This document shows, one piece after another, positions 9,473 through 22,200 of a DNA stretch of 64,000 nt (position 1 is the first letter of the stretch; every line of letters starts with the position of its first letter). Source of the stretch: Rhynchospora pubera (taxonomy: Eukaryota > Streptophyta > Magnoliopsida > Poales > Cyperaceae); NCBI GenBank assembly GCA_028095005.1, contig CM051459.1, positions 277,965,229-278,029,228 on the forward strand. Reading direction: 5' to 3'. The notes beneath the pieces are model-generated. The model was not told the origin of the DNA and searched no databases. It was given only the letters and a program-made list of their open reading frames with translations. The translations under genes were made by a program, and so were the position numbers.

Positions 9473-11750
9473 GGGGACTGAATAAGAGGCATAAAGGATT
9501 CGAGCTTCACGACTAAAAATATCGACCCGTGTGCCTCAAGATTCGGTCCAAGTTGGACAGATCCTAGTGATTGTGGTTTGATTTTATTTCCTTTAGTGAA
9601 ATATATATTTGATTGATCTTGTAAATATAGAAACATAATATATAATAGCCATAGCCTTCCTATATTTATATAAAGGAGGCATATATATCCTTCCTCTCTA
9701 TCACCTGCATCTTATTTTCTTGTACTAAACTCACTGAAAAAGAAATATAAAGCGATGGTGTGCATTTGTCGTGGACGTATGTATAGATTGTACTGAAACA
9801 CATTAAACTCGTGGGTTTCTTTTTGTTATTGATTTAAGTTTACACCTTATTATAGTGAAATGAACATTTATAGTTACAAGATGATCCCTTATGAAATAAA
9901 TATACTTTTAATATGCTCCCTTATTAGAACTAACTGAACATTTACACGTATTAATTACTTGCCTATTACAATAACTTTAGAAATAAAAAACAGAGGATTT
10001 GGAGTGAAGATGGAGAAATATATGAGCGTCGTGAGGATGAGAGAAAAGAAATAGAGGAGAGAAATTGGACATGGTAGAAAGAAAAAAAGAAAATAGAGAA
10101 AAAGAGAGCAAGGGGCAGCATGGATCAGAAGAAGAGCGAAAAAAAGGAGAGGAGAAACTGGCGTTGCATCTGATGAAGGAAGGAGTGAAAACTGAAGCTG
10201 GATCTAATGAAGGAGGGAGGGAGGAAAATAATGAGAGGGAGAGAAGAAAGGATGGGAGATCAATAAGGACGCAGAAGGGAGAGAGGTGCTGATATATGGG
10301 TGCACTATAGGAAGGGAGCGCTAGAACGTGGAACTGCACATGCGCGATAGGAAGAAAGGGAGTGCTGGGATGTGAGATGACATGGATGGTTCTAGAGAGG
10401 ATGATTGGAAGTAATTTTTGATATTTAGTGCTTAATTTGCTTTTTGAAATTTTACGAGATTTTATACCCATACTATAGTTAATATTTTTTAGTAATTGTG
10501 CATGAGATTTTCATACCATAAATCAAATATATTTCCTGCATAATATATGAATTAAAGTATCTCTTATGGAAAGCACAACTCTGTACAAGTCTGATTTTAT
10601 TGTTGTGAATACGATATATACAAATTAAAAAAGTTAAGTGTCTCAGTGAACCTTATTTTGGCAATTGGCACTGTTTTACATCCTTTATATATTAATAATC
10701 CATAAATACTCCATAAGAAAACCTATGACCATCCAATCTGAGGTACTATGGATTGTTTCTGACTTTAATTAAGGAGATATGAGACCACTGAGGTATCAAA
10801 AGTAACAATTACCTTATCCTTTCACTTGAAAATTGAAAATTAAGAAGATGTATATCATAATTTCGGGATTTCATATTAGAACTCAACTAGTATATATGAT
10901 AACATGCATGTACCCTCATGTTATTAAACTTATGAAGTTGCTTGTGCACCGATATCGTTGACTTCTAACTTCTAAATTATATATATATAGATAGATGCAG
11001 AATATAATTATATATAACTGAGGCCGGTGGCGGTCTTTCCCCCTGATCTGTTATGTCTCCAAACTAGCTAGAACTATTATGCACTTGTGCCCGAGTACCT
11101 TACTCAATTTTTGCCCCATGCAAAAACTCATTTTTCTATTTTCTAATTGATAAAAAAATCTTATTTTTAAAAGAGACGGTCCTGTATATTTTTACATTAT
11201 TTTTTAAAAACTAAAAGTTATCGAACATCTGTACTTAACTATAAGGTTGGTTTTAGAATTTTGAAACTGTGGCCTGCAGTAAATTAACATTCGTAAAAAT
11301 AAAATGATACTCAACCTTTTTCCATTGCTAAAGTTAAGTCAGTAATATAGACATCTCTCACCAAAACAGACACCATCTTCATTTGAAATATGATTCATGA
11401 AACTGATTAATTTTTGGCTTGTGTCGCTGCTGCCTCTAGTTTGTAAAAGTTATAACAGAAAATCTCATTCGACTTTGTCAAAAGACCTTTTCCAAGTTTA
11501 TCTCTTTGTCTTATACTTGAACGACAGAGTTTTATATAATAAAAAGAAAACGAAAATATAGTATGCCCCAAATTCCTGACTTGACATTGACATCACTATT
11601 TGATTTACATTCGGAATTTCTTCACTCCAAAACGCATTTATGAGTGGCAGAAGAAATACAAAACAGACTCTACAAATTAAAAATCAAGCAAAATCACTAA
11701 CATCCAGAGGCCGGTTTTAACCTTCTACCGAACGCAGTGCGTAGCGAGAG
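9473..11750. other. Intergenic region; purine-rich patch at 10060-10330
   Basis: No gene recognised. The strongly GA-rich tract (10060-10330) opens frames on both strands (75 and 164 residues) made of low-complexity Lys/Glu/Arg or Ser/Phe/Pro; I regard these as compositional artefacts. Confidence 0.5.
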
Positions 11751-11751
11751 C

Positions 11752-11780
11752 CTATATACAGGCATATTATATATATATAT
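11752..11780 (+). promoter_or_regulatory. Putative TATA region of the DUF4220 gene
   Basis: CTATATACA and a following TATATATATA run lie about 115-140 bp before the ATG at 11894, a plausible distance with a short leader. Not experimentally supported. Confidence 0.35.
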
Positions 11781-11893
11781 GTATGCGATTGCAAGCATAT
11801 ATAGGTATCTCTAGTTCGCCCAAAATCACAAAACCTATCAGACTAGCACAAAGTTAAATTCACACAACACTAAATAAGGCGTAACATATATTT

Positions 11894-14268
11894 ATGGCTG
11901 ACCAACCAGCACAGCCACCGCCTGATAATGGTACTCTCAATGAGGATGCTGATAAGATAATCATAGCTGCCTACACATGCACTGCAGCGTTTATTCTGTC
12001 CGCGACCTTCTTTATTCAAGTTACAAGGTTCCGGTTGTGGCACAGCAGCTGGATCCTAGAAAAGATTCCACAGGTGGTGGACAACCCGGTCACCTCGTTA
12101 ATTGGCATTTGTGCCGCTTCTTTTTCAGTAGTCCCTTACAGAAACGATCTCTACTGGATCTGGTTGACGGTACTTCTCATTGCATATGATAACGTCCTCA
12201 CCGTTTCGACTGCTGGCTCTACTCTAGGCACGTCCGATCTTTTACGTGAGTATATCACCTTGTTTAATGGTGTTTATCTTGGCATTTTCATAAACAAAAA
12301 CAACGATGGCGAGGAATACCACGTCCCTCTGTTGGTTCTCTGGCTACTTACACTGATCAAGTTTACGGCTCGGCTTGTATGTCACAAGCTAATGAAGAGA
12401 GCATACGGTCTCAATAATTCCAAGCTGATTGCTGATTATATGAAAATTGAGCACAAACTGACCAAATCAAATGAAGTAATAGACCCTACAAACATGAAAG
12501 GCTACAAATACCTTGTAATGGGTGAAGGGAAAATCAATGCCAAGATCACAGGATCCAACTATACTCCCGAGATCGAACTGCCTGCAGGGGTTGTCACACT
12601 GGAGAAGGTTTGGAGTTGCAATGAGCAGCTCCTAGACCCCTCCATGGATGAAGACAATAGGATAAGGGATGTATGCCTGTCCTTTGCCTTCTTCAAGTTA
12701 CTCAAAAGACAGTTTTATGGATATCCAGCAGCCGAAGCCCAACAAGAGAAGACAAGGCGACTTGTATTCGATGGGCTTCTCTCACGAGATAATGACAGCG
12801 TGTACAGTGTAATTGCAATGGAGATAGGTTTTATCCGTGACTTACTTTATACAAGGTATCCTGTTATATTTGCATTCGGATTCCCAGTATTCCAGGTAAT
12901 TTTACTTATAGGGATGCTAGGGGTATCTCTGTGGATTTCAGTGATGGCATTTAATAGGCGTGAGGATCCTCAAAATAGCTATCTAAGGAAGCATCACTAC
13001 AACATTGATTACACCATAACAAATGCACTCCTAATAGTTATAATGGTGATGGAGGCTTTTGAAACTCTGACCTATGTGTTCTCTGATTGGACAAAGGTAC
13101 TACTGATTTGTCGACATGTCAGAGGTCGGATGCTGCATCACAATCGCTTCAATAAGGTGACGTATTTTATTTTATATTTGTATATACTCTGTATTTGTCA
13201 GATAATATATTCATGAGTAAATTTAATTTTTCAGTTTGCAAACGTAACTAATTGAGTAAAATGAGTAATTATGGGGCGGTTTTAAACTTTTGATAGGTTT
13301 TAGCTCTTCATTGCAAGTTGAAGTTCGATATATTTCTAAACAACACCATCGGACAGTACTCCTTGCTGGAAGGTTACAATAAAAGTTTCCTTGGCTGGTT
13401 AAAAGTAAAGTTTGTAAACTGCTTTCCACATTCAAGTAGGCGGTTCAATACTGCAAACTGCATTCCATATTCAGTAAACTCCTTTCCATGTTCAAGTTGG
13501 TGGTTAAATATTGTAAACTACTTTTCATATTCAAGTTGGTGGTGGTCTCCATTGAAAGTAGCTCCAAAAGGGATGAAAAAAGAAAAAGCAGTGGTATTAT
13601 CCCCGGATGTGAAGGGAGCCATCCTTGGCTCCCTTCGATTGATGACTGGTTATCCCACGAATGGAGTTTCTTCATTAAAGAGAAATGGGGTTTATGATGA
13701 TCTGGCATGGACATGCGGTCTCGAAACAGAATTCCACACCTTAATGGTATGGCACCTGGCGACAGGCTTATGTGAAATCCGTCCAGTCCAAGAGAAAGGA
13801 AAGGAAAAATCAATAGAACCTCACCACTTAGTTGCCTCCCACTTGTCCAATTACTGTGCTTACTTGATGGTTTATCTTCCTGACATGCTACCTGAAAGTA
13901 TTTTCTCAATGAAACTTTTTTTCCGGATGATCCTCTCAGAGACTAAAGAGTTCTTTAATGGAGCTCTTAGTCCTGAAGATAAGTACAATCTGATGATGAA
14001 GGTTGAAGGTCATGGGAACCGGGTGGTTGATATGGGGGCAAGGCTTGGAAGGTTTTTAATGGAGATACCAGATGATGCAGATCGCTGGAAGATTTTGTCA
14101 GAATTTTGGTCGGAGTTTATCATATTCCTTGCACCGTCTGGAAAAGAAAGAGAGCATTTGAGGAAGCTGGAATCTGGTGGAGAGTTCATTACTCATTTAT
14201 GGGCTCTATTATATCATGCTGGAATTGTTGATCATAGCACTACTGCCAGCTCTAGTTACTACCCTTGA
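11894..14268 (+). CDS. DUF4220/DUF594 membrane protein (2 exons, 744 aa)
   Basis: Exons 11894-13156 and 13297-14268, joined in frame across a GTGACG...TGATAG intron (phase 0); the open frame that reads on into the intron is not real. The product is 744 residues, the usual size for plant DUF4220 proteins with a C-terminal DUF594. Hydrophobic segments lie at about residues 22-45, 67-81, 88-105, 148-166, 325-352 and 370-390, so it is a multi-pass membrane protein. The DUF594 block is at about 597-625 (HHLVASHLSNYCAYLMVYLP), followed by DMLP. The family is greatly expanded in monocots; its biochemical function is unknown. Exon 2 carries an unusual 39-bp, in-frame tandem repeat (about residues 461-505). 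The start ATG is the first in the leader and opens a typical short hydrophilic N-terminus. It stands alone upstream of BRX1, in the same direction. Confidence 0.9.
13414..13546 (+). repeat. 39-bp coding minisatellite inside the DUF4220 gene
   Basis: GTAAACTNCTTTCCATNTTC-type units start at 13414, 13453 (cut to 21 bp), 13474 and 13513. Spacings of 39, 21 and 39 bp are all multiples of three, so the frame is kept. The encoded unit is about 13 residues, of the form (V)N-x-F-x-x-S-S-x-x-x-N. Confidence 0.8.
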
Positions 14269-14560
14269 AGTTGTGGTGTGACGGACAGAGTTCATAAGGT
14301 GTGAAGTTCATTCCATATTAAGTACATATTAACGGTTTGCATTGGAGTGATTGATTGTTCAGTAGTTATGTTTGCTTTTATTGTTTTTCATTTCAGTTGA
14401 GGCAATTTTCTTTTTCCTTTGTACTTATCGTGTTTTGCATCTGATATTTCATATGGAGTTGTACAATATATTTACAGAACTTTTATTGAAAATGAATGAC
14501 TATTCTAGTTAAGTAGCTAGTAAGGATTTATCACTTTTCTCTTCTCTTTATTAGATATAA
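14269..14560 (+). other. 3' UTR of the DUF4220 gene and short intergenic gap
   Basis: T-rich sequence after the stop, with AATGAATG-type weak polyadenylation context near 14490. The next gene's promoter starts only about 300 bp after the stop. Confidence 0.4.
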
Positions 14561-14568
14561 TAAAGACA

Positions 14569-14598
14569 GGCCCATTTCGGGCCCCGTTTATTTGGGCC
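14569..14598 (+). promoter_or_regulatory. Two site II elements (TGGGCC / GGCCCA) upstream of BRX1
   Basis: GGCCCA at 14569-14574 and TGGGCC at 14593-14598 lie 155-185 bp before the ATG. Site II motifs are bound by TCP factors and mark plant genes for ribosomal proteins and ribosome biogenesis. Confidence 0.65.
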
Positions 14599-14668
14599 TA
14601 AAAGGGTTGTTTTTTTTTTCTCCCTCAAAACCCTCAACCCGCTCGTGCCGTCTCCCTTCCTTCTCGGC

Positions 14669-14702
<34 letters not shown>

Positions 14703-14709
14703 AGACACA

Positions 14710-14725
14710 AAACCCTAAACCCTAA
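14710..14725 (+). promoter_or_regulatory. Double telo-box in the BRX1 leader
   Basis: Two overlapping AAACCCTAA motifs (14710-14718 and 14717-14725) lie just before the ATG. Telo-boxes together with site II elements are the known signature of translation-machinery genes in plants. A (TC)n tract at about 14680-14702 precedes them and is a common 5' UTR feature. Confidence 0.7.
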
Positions 14726-14752
14726 CCTCTAATCTCTCTCTCTACGGGAAAG

Positions 14753-17359
14753 ATGGGGAAGGGGAAAGGCAAGAAGCGCAAGCAAGAGGAGGAGGCGCTC
14801 CAGGCGAAGAAGGCCAAGAAGGCCGACTCCTCCGCTCCGATTCGGCCCGCGCGGACTCTTACCGGGTGGAAAGATGCCGACGCCCACGCCTCAGACGACC
14901 ATGGAATCGAAGCTGAAGCCCAAGGCCACAATTCTCCCTCATTTCGGAACAAAGAGAAGGTGTTGGTCACTTGCTCTCGTCGCATCAATTTCAGGTACCG
15001 CCATCTAATGCTCAACGTGGTCTCCCTCTTGCCTCATTCCAAGAAGGACAGCAAGGTCGAATCCAAGGAGACAAAAGGGGCCACTCTCAACGAACTCATC
15101 GACCTCCGAAATTGCTCCAGCTGCTTGTTTTTTGAGGTACCAAGTACCAACCAACACCTTTCACTCTTTTCTGAGTAACTGACAAACTTTGTAACTGAGA
15201 TCTTATTGCAAAGTTACCCTCTTCTTATATTTTATTTTTCAGTGTAGGAAAGCAAAGGACCTGTACCTTTGGATGGTTAAATCCCCCAGTGGCCCTTCTA
15301 TCAAGTTTCTCGTCAACGCTGGTCCGTATCATTATTACCATTTTTCCTTCTTAAAATCGTTTTTGTCTTTCTGATGAAGTTCCTTTTTGTTGTTTTCCCT
15401 CTAGTTCATACAATGGAGGAACTTAAGCTCACAGGGAACCATCTCAAGGGTTCAAGGCCCGTTCTGTCCTTCTCTACTAACTTTGATGACTCACCTCATT
15501 GGAAGCTTGTCAAGGAGATGTTGACTCAGGTTTGTTTATGTTTTTCTTTCTTTACTTTATATAATCATTATCATAAACTGTCATCTTCAAGCTATACAGT
15601 TTTTACCCAAACAAATTATCCAAATGTCTGGCTTACAAGTTCAGTGCTTCTAGGCATGCACTCATACAAGCACAAGCTACAATCTTAATATCAAACTGGC
15701 TCCATACTTTTGTCTCGCCGGTATAGTCTTTGCCTCTTTGGCAAGCCCTCTGGCCTCTGCAGTATTTGTTCATGATCATCCATGTATATGTATAATCACT
15801 CAGATTGGATCAATAACTTTCTGGTACAGCTTGGACAGTGACCAGTGCTTTATGTCACAGTATTTCAGTATGGTATACATTTAGCACGTCTGAACTCCTA
15901 ATCCTCTGTAGTTTTGCACAGTGCTTTTCTTCGTACTCTTTCACTGTTTGGTAGATTTTATACTATACTAGCAAAGGAATATGGATCCCTCTGGCATGAG
16001 ATTGTCTAATTCTTACTGATAGCTTTTTCTTTATTCTTACTTCTAATTCTCTTAATTTACAGATGTTTGGTACGCCAAAAGAACACCGGAAGTCGAAACC
16101 ATTTCATGATCATGTTTTTGTATTTTCTATCGTGGATGATCATGTTTGGTTCCGCAACTACCAGGTAATTTTGTTCCTTCTTGTTTAGTGCATTTAAACT
16201 GCACACATTTATGCAATGACTTTTCTATTCCTTAGACATTGGAGGCTGCTTAGTTTCTTCATTTCTTAGAAACTGTTATTGAAAATGAGGATTCGACACA
16301 TTCTACTTTTAAGTTATATAGACTCTTATAGAGAACTGTTATCCCTTCCAACTATAACAATACATTTCTTTCCCCTTTCAGTAGTTGGTAGAATTTTTCT
16401 GAACACAAGGTGCTGAAATCTTCTTTACTTCTGCATGTCCTTTAGAATTAACATTTTGACCTATATTGAATTTAGATATCGGTGCCGCACAACGAGATGG
16501 ATAAAGTTGATAAAGGTGGTCTAGACAAAATGACACTCATTGAGGTTCCCTCTCCCTTCCCCTTTTCTGTCTGTATACTTGTTTAGTTCTTCAGATAATT
16601 TTATATAATTTTTGTGGTTGTATTATGTAGGTAGGTCCAAGGTTTTGCTTGAATCCTATTAAGATCTTTGGGGGCAGCTTTGGAGGACCAACTTTGTATG
16701 AGAACCCCTTTTATGTTTCTCCAAACCAGGTTACGATTTTACCATTCCTTTTCTTTGCTTTCCAAATTTTGGCAAATCCTAATGGAGAGGGTACTTGGGA
16801 AAAATTGAGGCCTAGTTCACGTGGAATGGAAAAAAGAAGGTTTGATTATTGAGGTAACATGAGATCAAATGGGATTCCCCCAATTGACGGTAATTCAGAC
16901 CTAAGTTTGACCAATGTGGCCAATTTTATATTGTTTTTGCTCATTTTTATTCTTTTGGAATGTCTGTCAAACATCGGTAGTAAATTGATTCTACATTTAG
17001 GTTGCGTTACTGTGTACCTTGTACTGTTGAGGGTTAATTACAATTGGTAAACTGATGTTGCATTGCACAGTTGGGAGCACTGGGGACTGGTACATAAATT
17101 GCCCCAAAATCGTACTTTTTGAGTTCGAAGCTTCGTGTCAGTCTTGGTATTTGACTGTCAGGTTTTTGGAAAGTAAGCTATATTTGTTACTGTAAATTAA
17201 TTAACTTCATTAACAATATACTAGATAAGAGCATTGGAAAAGAAGAAAAAGGCCAGCAAGTATGTAACAAAGGTGAAAGCCAAGACTAGGAGAAAAATAC
17301 ATGAGATGGAGAATGCTTTGGTGCCTGATGAGTTTGCTGATTTGTGGAAAGAGGATTAG
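14753..17359 (+). CDS. BRX1: Ribosome biogenesis protein BRX1 homolog (7 exons, 330 aa)
   Basis: Exons 14753-15136, 15243-15321, 15405-15529, 16063-16164, 16476-16544, 16631-16729 and 17225-17359 join in frame with GT-AG introns to 330 residues, near the usual plant BRX1 length. The N-terminus is Lys-rich and looks like a nuclear/nucleolar signal (KGKGKKRKQ, AKKAKKA). The Brix domain follows (about residues 65-260), from KVLVTCSRRI through LWMVKSPSGPSIKFLV, LTGNHLKGSRPVLSF, FGTPKEHRKSKPF, VFSIVDDHVWFRNYQ, LIEVGPRF and IFGGSFGGPTLYENPFYVSP. The C-terminal tail is basic and ends LWKED. BRX1 is a nucleolar assembly factor of the 60S subunit (27S pre-rRNA processing and 5S RNP/Rpf2-associated early particles). 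Site II and telo-box motifs upstream agree with this role. No defect is seen. Confidence 0.95.
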
Positions 17360-18704
17360 GTCGTCTTATAACATTTCTTGTACCGTTAGTTTGCTGGAAT
17401 TTGAAATTTTGAAATTTTGTGGCTGTCTGTTTGCATTTTCATTTTGAGATCACAGCGCATTCTCTTGCATCTTTGGTCCATTTTATTAGATTATAGTAAT
17501 TTTCTTTTGCATCTTTAATCCATTGTATAACGAATATGCAGTGCTTTGTTGTAGTATTGATTGATTTGAACGGTTCCTACTTTGCCATCTAGTTAAATTA
17601 ACATTTGAGGGTTGGTTATTCAATTAACAATAGATTAATTTGAGAACCTAGATAATATATCTAGAATTAATTAAAAAATTTTAATAATATAAAAAAGTAT
17701 ACATCGTTGGTTTTATAAATTGGTTTGTGCATAGTATTCAATTAGATTTTTTTTTTCCCGCTGTGGCTGTGTTAATTTTTTTTATATATATTGTTGACTT
17801 TTTATTTAAGTTTTATAGGATTTATTGTAATTACTATTATTATTGTTGTCATCATTGTTGTTATATTGGTAATTGATTTTGATTTTTTGTGACTCGATCT
17901 ATTTGGGTTTCATTTCTATATTATCTTCTGTCCTTGCAATTGAATTTGGTGATGGAATAACATTTTGTTGAGTATCATTATTGTGCGTAAGGCATATGCT
18001 TTATTTTTTTATATATGTAATTAATAATATGTTAATAGTATGATATTTCCATGTTATTTCATGTTTCTACATTGCCAGTTGATGTACTTTCTTCTCCCAT
18101 CTCTTGTAGGCTTGAGAAAAAGAGAGATGAATAGTTTCTTGGTAGATTTTCAAGAGAAATAATAAGGATGGTTAAAAAAGGTGGAGAAGATTAATTGTGG
18201 TAAATTATATGTTTTGCATAGTGTGAAGGATAGTAATTACAAAAGGTTAGCATGCAACATATACTTCAAGATGTTGCAAACGATCAAACATAAATCAAAT
18301 CCTTTGTCACTCTCATTCGCAGTTTATATTGATTATGGTAGTGATGAGTTTTATATATAAATTAAGTGTGAGATTCTTATTGTTTCGGACATTAGATTCT
18401 CTTGATTTTGTTTTTTTTTTTTTTTTGCTCTTGATTCTGTTTATATCCTTATTCGGGTTTGATAATAGTAATTGGTCTTATTGTATCATACTTGTTAGAT
18501 TCGGGTTTCGTTATGATAATTAGTCTTATTGTATCATACTTGTTAGATTCGGGTTTCATTGTGATAATTAGTCTTGCTTGTATTGTACTTGATGGTGGTA
18601 CGTCTTTTCTAATGATGGTGGTTAATTTTGGTTTGGGCACCGGTGCTATATGATGGGGAAATGCAGAGAATTTGTTCTGGCAAAGTAAAAATTACAAGTT
18701 GCAT
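17360..18704. other. BRX1 3' UTR and intergenic spacer
   Basis: AT-rich. A 51-bp tandem repeat (TTATTGTATCATACTTGTTA, two clear copies plus a partial one) lies at about 18475-18590. No gene recognised. Confidence 0.5.
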
Positions 18705-18925
18705 GTGATCTAAGAGGTCAAGGGTTCAAGTCTGCATGCTTGCGATAGGCTTGGCGAACCAGCGTAAAAACTCAGCCATATATACAAGAAATGACCAGGA
18801 CCGGGGTGTTATTTCTAACTTACTCTAACTTGTTTGGATAAAAGGCTTAAGACTTTTTTTAGCCTATTCCAACTTGTTTGGGACAAAAGGCTTAGTTGTT
18901 GTAGTTGTAGTAGTAGTTGTATATA
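18705..18925 (+). mobile_element. SINE with an RTE-LINE-like 3' tail
   Basis: A tRNA-like head with B-box GGGTTCAAGTCTGC (about 18722-18735) is followed by a body and a tail reading CAACTTGTTTGGGACAAAAG then GCTTAGTTGTTGTAG repeats. A TTG-type repeat tail after an ACAAAAGGCTT block is the mark of plant RTE LINEs and their dependent TS-type SINEs. The tail block is partly duplicated (18825-18850 and 18867-18900). The A-box region looks deleted compared with 41463-41610. Confidence 0.6.
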
Positions 18926-19274
18926 TATATCATGCATCATTGCATTTCTCTGCGAAATCTGAAAGATACCAGAAATTGCCAGAATATTAGAATATACAGA
19001 CTAAAGTCGCAAAAGACAAAAATTTTGATGGCGGTTAATCGGTTATGTTAACAAGAGAAAATTCAGAAACACAGAGAAAGTTTATCGCACATTTTATTAC
19101 TCAAATGAATCAGTAGCAGAACAAGGGCAGCAGCAGGGCACACAACAAATCTGTTAAGCAGCAAAAAAAACAACATAGCCCTCCGCAATAGGCTTCTAAA
19201 TTTGGGTAAATTCATTGAAAGCAAAGTAACTGGTGATCATTTGCCAATTTTGATCTCAACCAGGATAAGAATCT
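18926..19274. other. 3' flank of the TolB-like gene
   Basis: Contains the presumed 3' UTR of the minus-strand gene. Nothing else recognised. Confidence 0.45.
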
Positions 19275-22200
19275 TTATGGACAGGAAATATTGAAATCCA
19301 TGGTCGTATGAGAATCCATGGACTTTATGAGGACATCAGTTGAGAACAAAGTCCAAGTAGGAGTGCCATTCTCATATCTACTATGTGTGATGCGATGGAA
19401 CTTCTTCACATCCTTATTTTTATTGATGTCTTCAGGATCGATATCGACAGTGAAAACATCTCCGTAGGGCCTAACAGAATGCAAGAAGAGAGGTAACGAC
19501 ATTGGGTCAGCAGACACCGCAGCGAGATCTGCAGTTACCGCAATGCTTCTTCCGTCCGGGCTGAAAACCGGATGGTTCACGTGCCCTGCAATATGATATG
19601 CACTTCTAATCACTCGAACCACTACAGATGGATCATTGACGTTCACGAGAAACACCGCAAAGTACCCTGGGTCGAGACCATTGTCGGTTTCTGGGGCATC
19701 TTCAGGCTTATCACGGGTTGAGGAGAACACTACCCAGTCTCCAGTCGGCGACCATTGGCAATGTGTGTCCGTCCAAGGCCCATTTGTTAGCCTTTTTATC
19801 TTCCCACCATATTCCCCCACATCTGCTTTCTCCATTATGTATAGATTCTTGTATCTCTTATCTTTCTCTCTTATTGATCGAAAAACAAGTCTCTCCCCTG
19901 TACGACATATATCAACCGAATCATAAACAAATGTGTTATTTATAAACTTTTTGTGGTTTTGATTTGATTACCGAAATTCTCAGTTGACAATAATCAACGA
20001 GCCCTTAAAAAGCATTTGTTACCTATAAATTGAAGAAACAGTACAGGGATATTTGATACCTGAACTAAAACTAATTGAGAATCTTCATCAACTTAGATAA
20101 ATTGAATTAATTTTACCTATTGTAAGGGAGAAATTGAATCCTCCAAACCGTGAAAAACATAAATTATCTTGGCAAGCAGTGCACTTATATATCTCAGGTT
20201 TTATAATTAATTAGGAAATAATGTACTTAATTACCATCTCGGTCGGTGGATGGGAAGGCATTATTGAATCTTCCTTTTGTGAGCCGTCTTCGTTGCCCGT
20301 TTTCACTAGACACATCTGGAATGGCACAGATTTGTAATGGTTGGTCAGCTTTGAAAGGAACCCCCATGCATACATATAATATATCCTTGTCTGGATTTTG
20401 GTTCCAAACTGGCGAGTGGATGCTGTCTGGGCCTTCTTTCTACATGAACAAATGACAAATTCCATTAAAAGAAGTAAAGAACCGAAAATTCAAGTTATCT
20501 ACATGTATGTATACCTCGTAGACAATACGCAACCCTTTCTTATCAGCTAACCAGACGGCTTTGAACTCATTATCGACAAATGCAAGCTTGGAGCCGTCTT
20601 TGGAAATTGTTGGAAACACACCGGACACCCTGAATAATCCTGTGTCTTGAAAGGGAGATTGGATCTTGTGGAAGTATCTTTCCATGTTGCTTATATTCTG
20701 CACAAGTTTGATTCACAAGTTTAATTTAAGAGGCAACGGTGGATCCAATCAAAAAATTCATTAAAACGAGTACGGTCTAGAACCTGGCTGGGGCTCATGT
20801 CACTACGATGGTAACCAATGCACTTGCCACCATCTATCACAAAAGGGTTGAAATGATCAGCTTTTGGTCTGATTTTCTGAGTAATTTGCACTGATGCTCC
20901 TGGAGCTGTTGTATCAAAGATCTCAATGTGCCGGTACTGAGCTTCGACACGCACGTCCGTAAACTTGGATTTCTTACGGATGGTTGCCACAGCCACTTTG
21001 TCTTTGTTGATGGCTGCAGGAGTTATGGCATCAAATTCTTTTGGGGTCACAGGGATTAGTTCATCGGTGCTAATGTCAAATCGAAACACACGCCAAGCTG
21101 TAGAATTATCTTGTTTGGTACCATAATATTCCTTTCTATGGAAAAATAAAACATTTTCACTTCCCCAAGTTGGCCAACCACCATTCACTATCACTCTCCT
21201 GCGTCCCAACCCGGAGGGCGACCTCTCTACATTCATCACATAAATGTCAGTCTGTAGATCCTCAATTTCACCATCCCAAGCCTTTCCTTGAAATGAAGCC
21301 ACTGCTATCTTCTTTCCAGATGGTGACACCGACGGACTTAAATCAAATGTCCCTGTTGATGTACACTGATAAAATCATGGTTCTGATTCAGAACCAGAAT
21401 AGGAAAGTCATAAATGGAACCGGAATTGGTCGACCGGGCAAGAATTGGCCAACTAAAAGTGGAGCTCAGATTTTCCAGAAAACCTTATTTTGCAGGGAAA
21501 AATTAAATTTTTATTTGCCAATTAAACCATCAGTCTCAAAAAGATATATTTAAGCTACATCAATATAGTGTCTTAAAAAAGGTCATGACACAAAATAAAT
21601 TTAAAAGTTATTTTTTATTATTACTAGACTGTACATCTACATTTTGAACCAATTATATTTCATGGTAAAAACTAATGTTCTCTGATGGCTGCCTTCTTCC
21701 TGCAGAAATCGGCTAAAACTCATTGATTCTCCCCAATTTTTTTTCGAATAAAAAAATTAATTGTTTTTTAATAAAGATTCTCCCCAATTTTTAGCTGGTT
21801 CTAGGTAAAAACTCAGCCGATGACCCCATTTCACAGAGCTTTTGCATAAGAATCACTCAGTCAAGAATACACGGTGTATCTAGCTAGCCGAGAAAAATTG
21901 GTTTGTAACTCACCTTGTATCTGGTACTGTATGCTCTGAATTGACTGAGTTAACTCATCATCACCCAAGTTTTGGAACCATTGATTAAAATAGGATGAAA
22001 ATGAAATTTTTTGTTAAGATACCATCAATTTTTTTGTACAATACATGAGTGTGTAATGATAAATGCATGTAAATGGCTTGGAGAATGAACCTGGCGGAGT
22101 GAGGCGCTCTGTTTCCCCAGTTCTAAGATTAGTTTTATAAACAACTGTCCAAGGACAACGGCGTTCCTGCACCGGCTCCTTGGTGGATACATAGACAAGG

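Noticed and set aside
9977..10471. 164-residue minus-strand and 75-residue plus-strand frames
   Set aside because: Both come from a purine-rich tract; composition is low-complexity, with no domain, splice context or codon signal.
15374..17050. Separate small plus-strand genes inside the BRX1 locus
   Set aside because: These frames run from BRX1 exons into introns or lie wholly in introns; the spliced BRX1 model explains the conserved parts.
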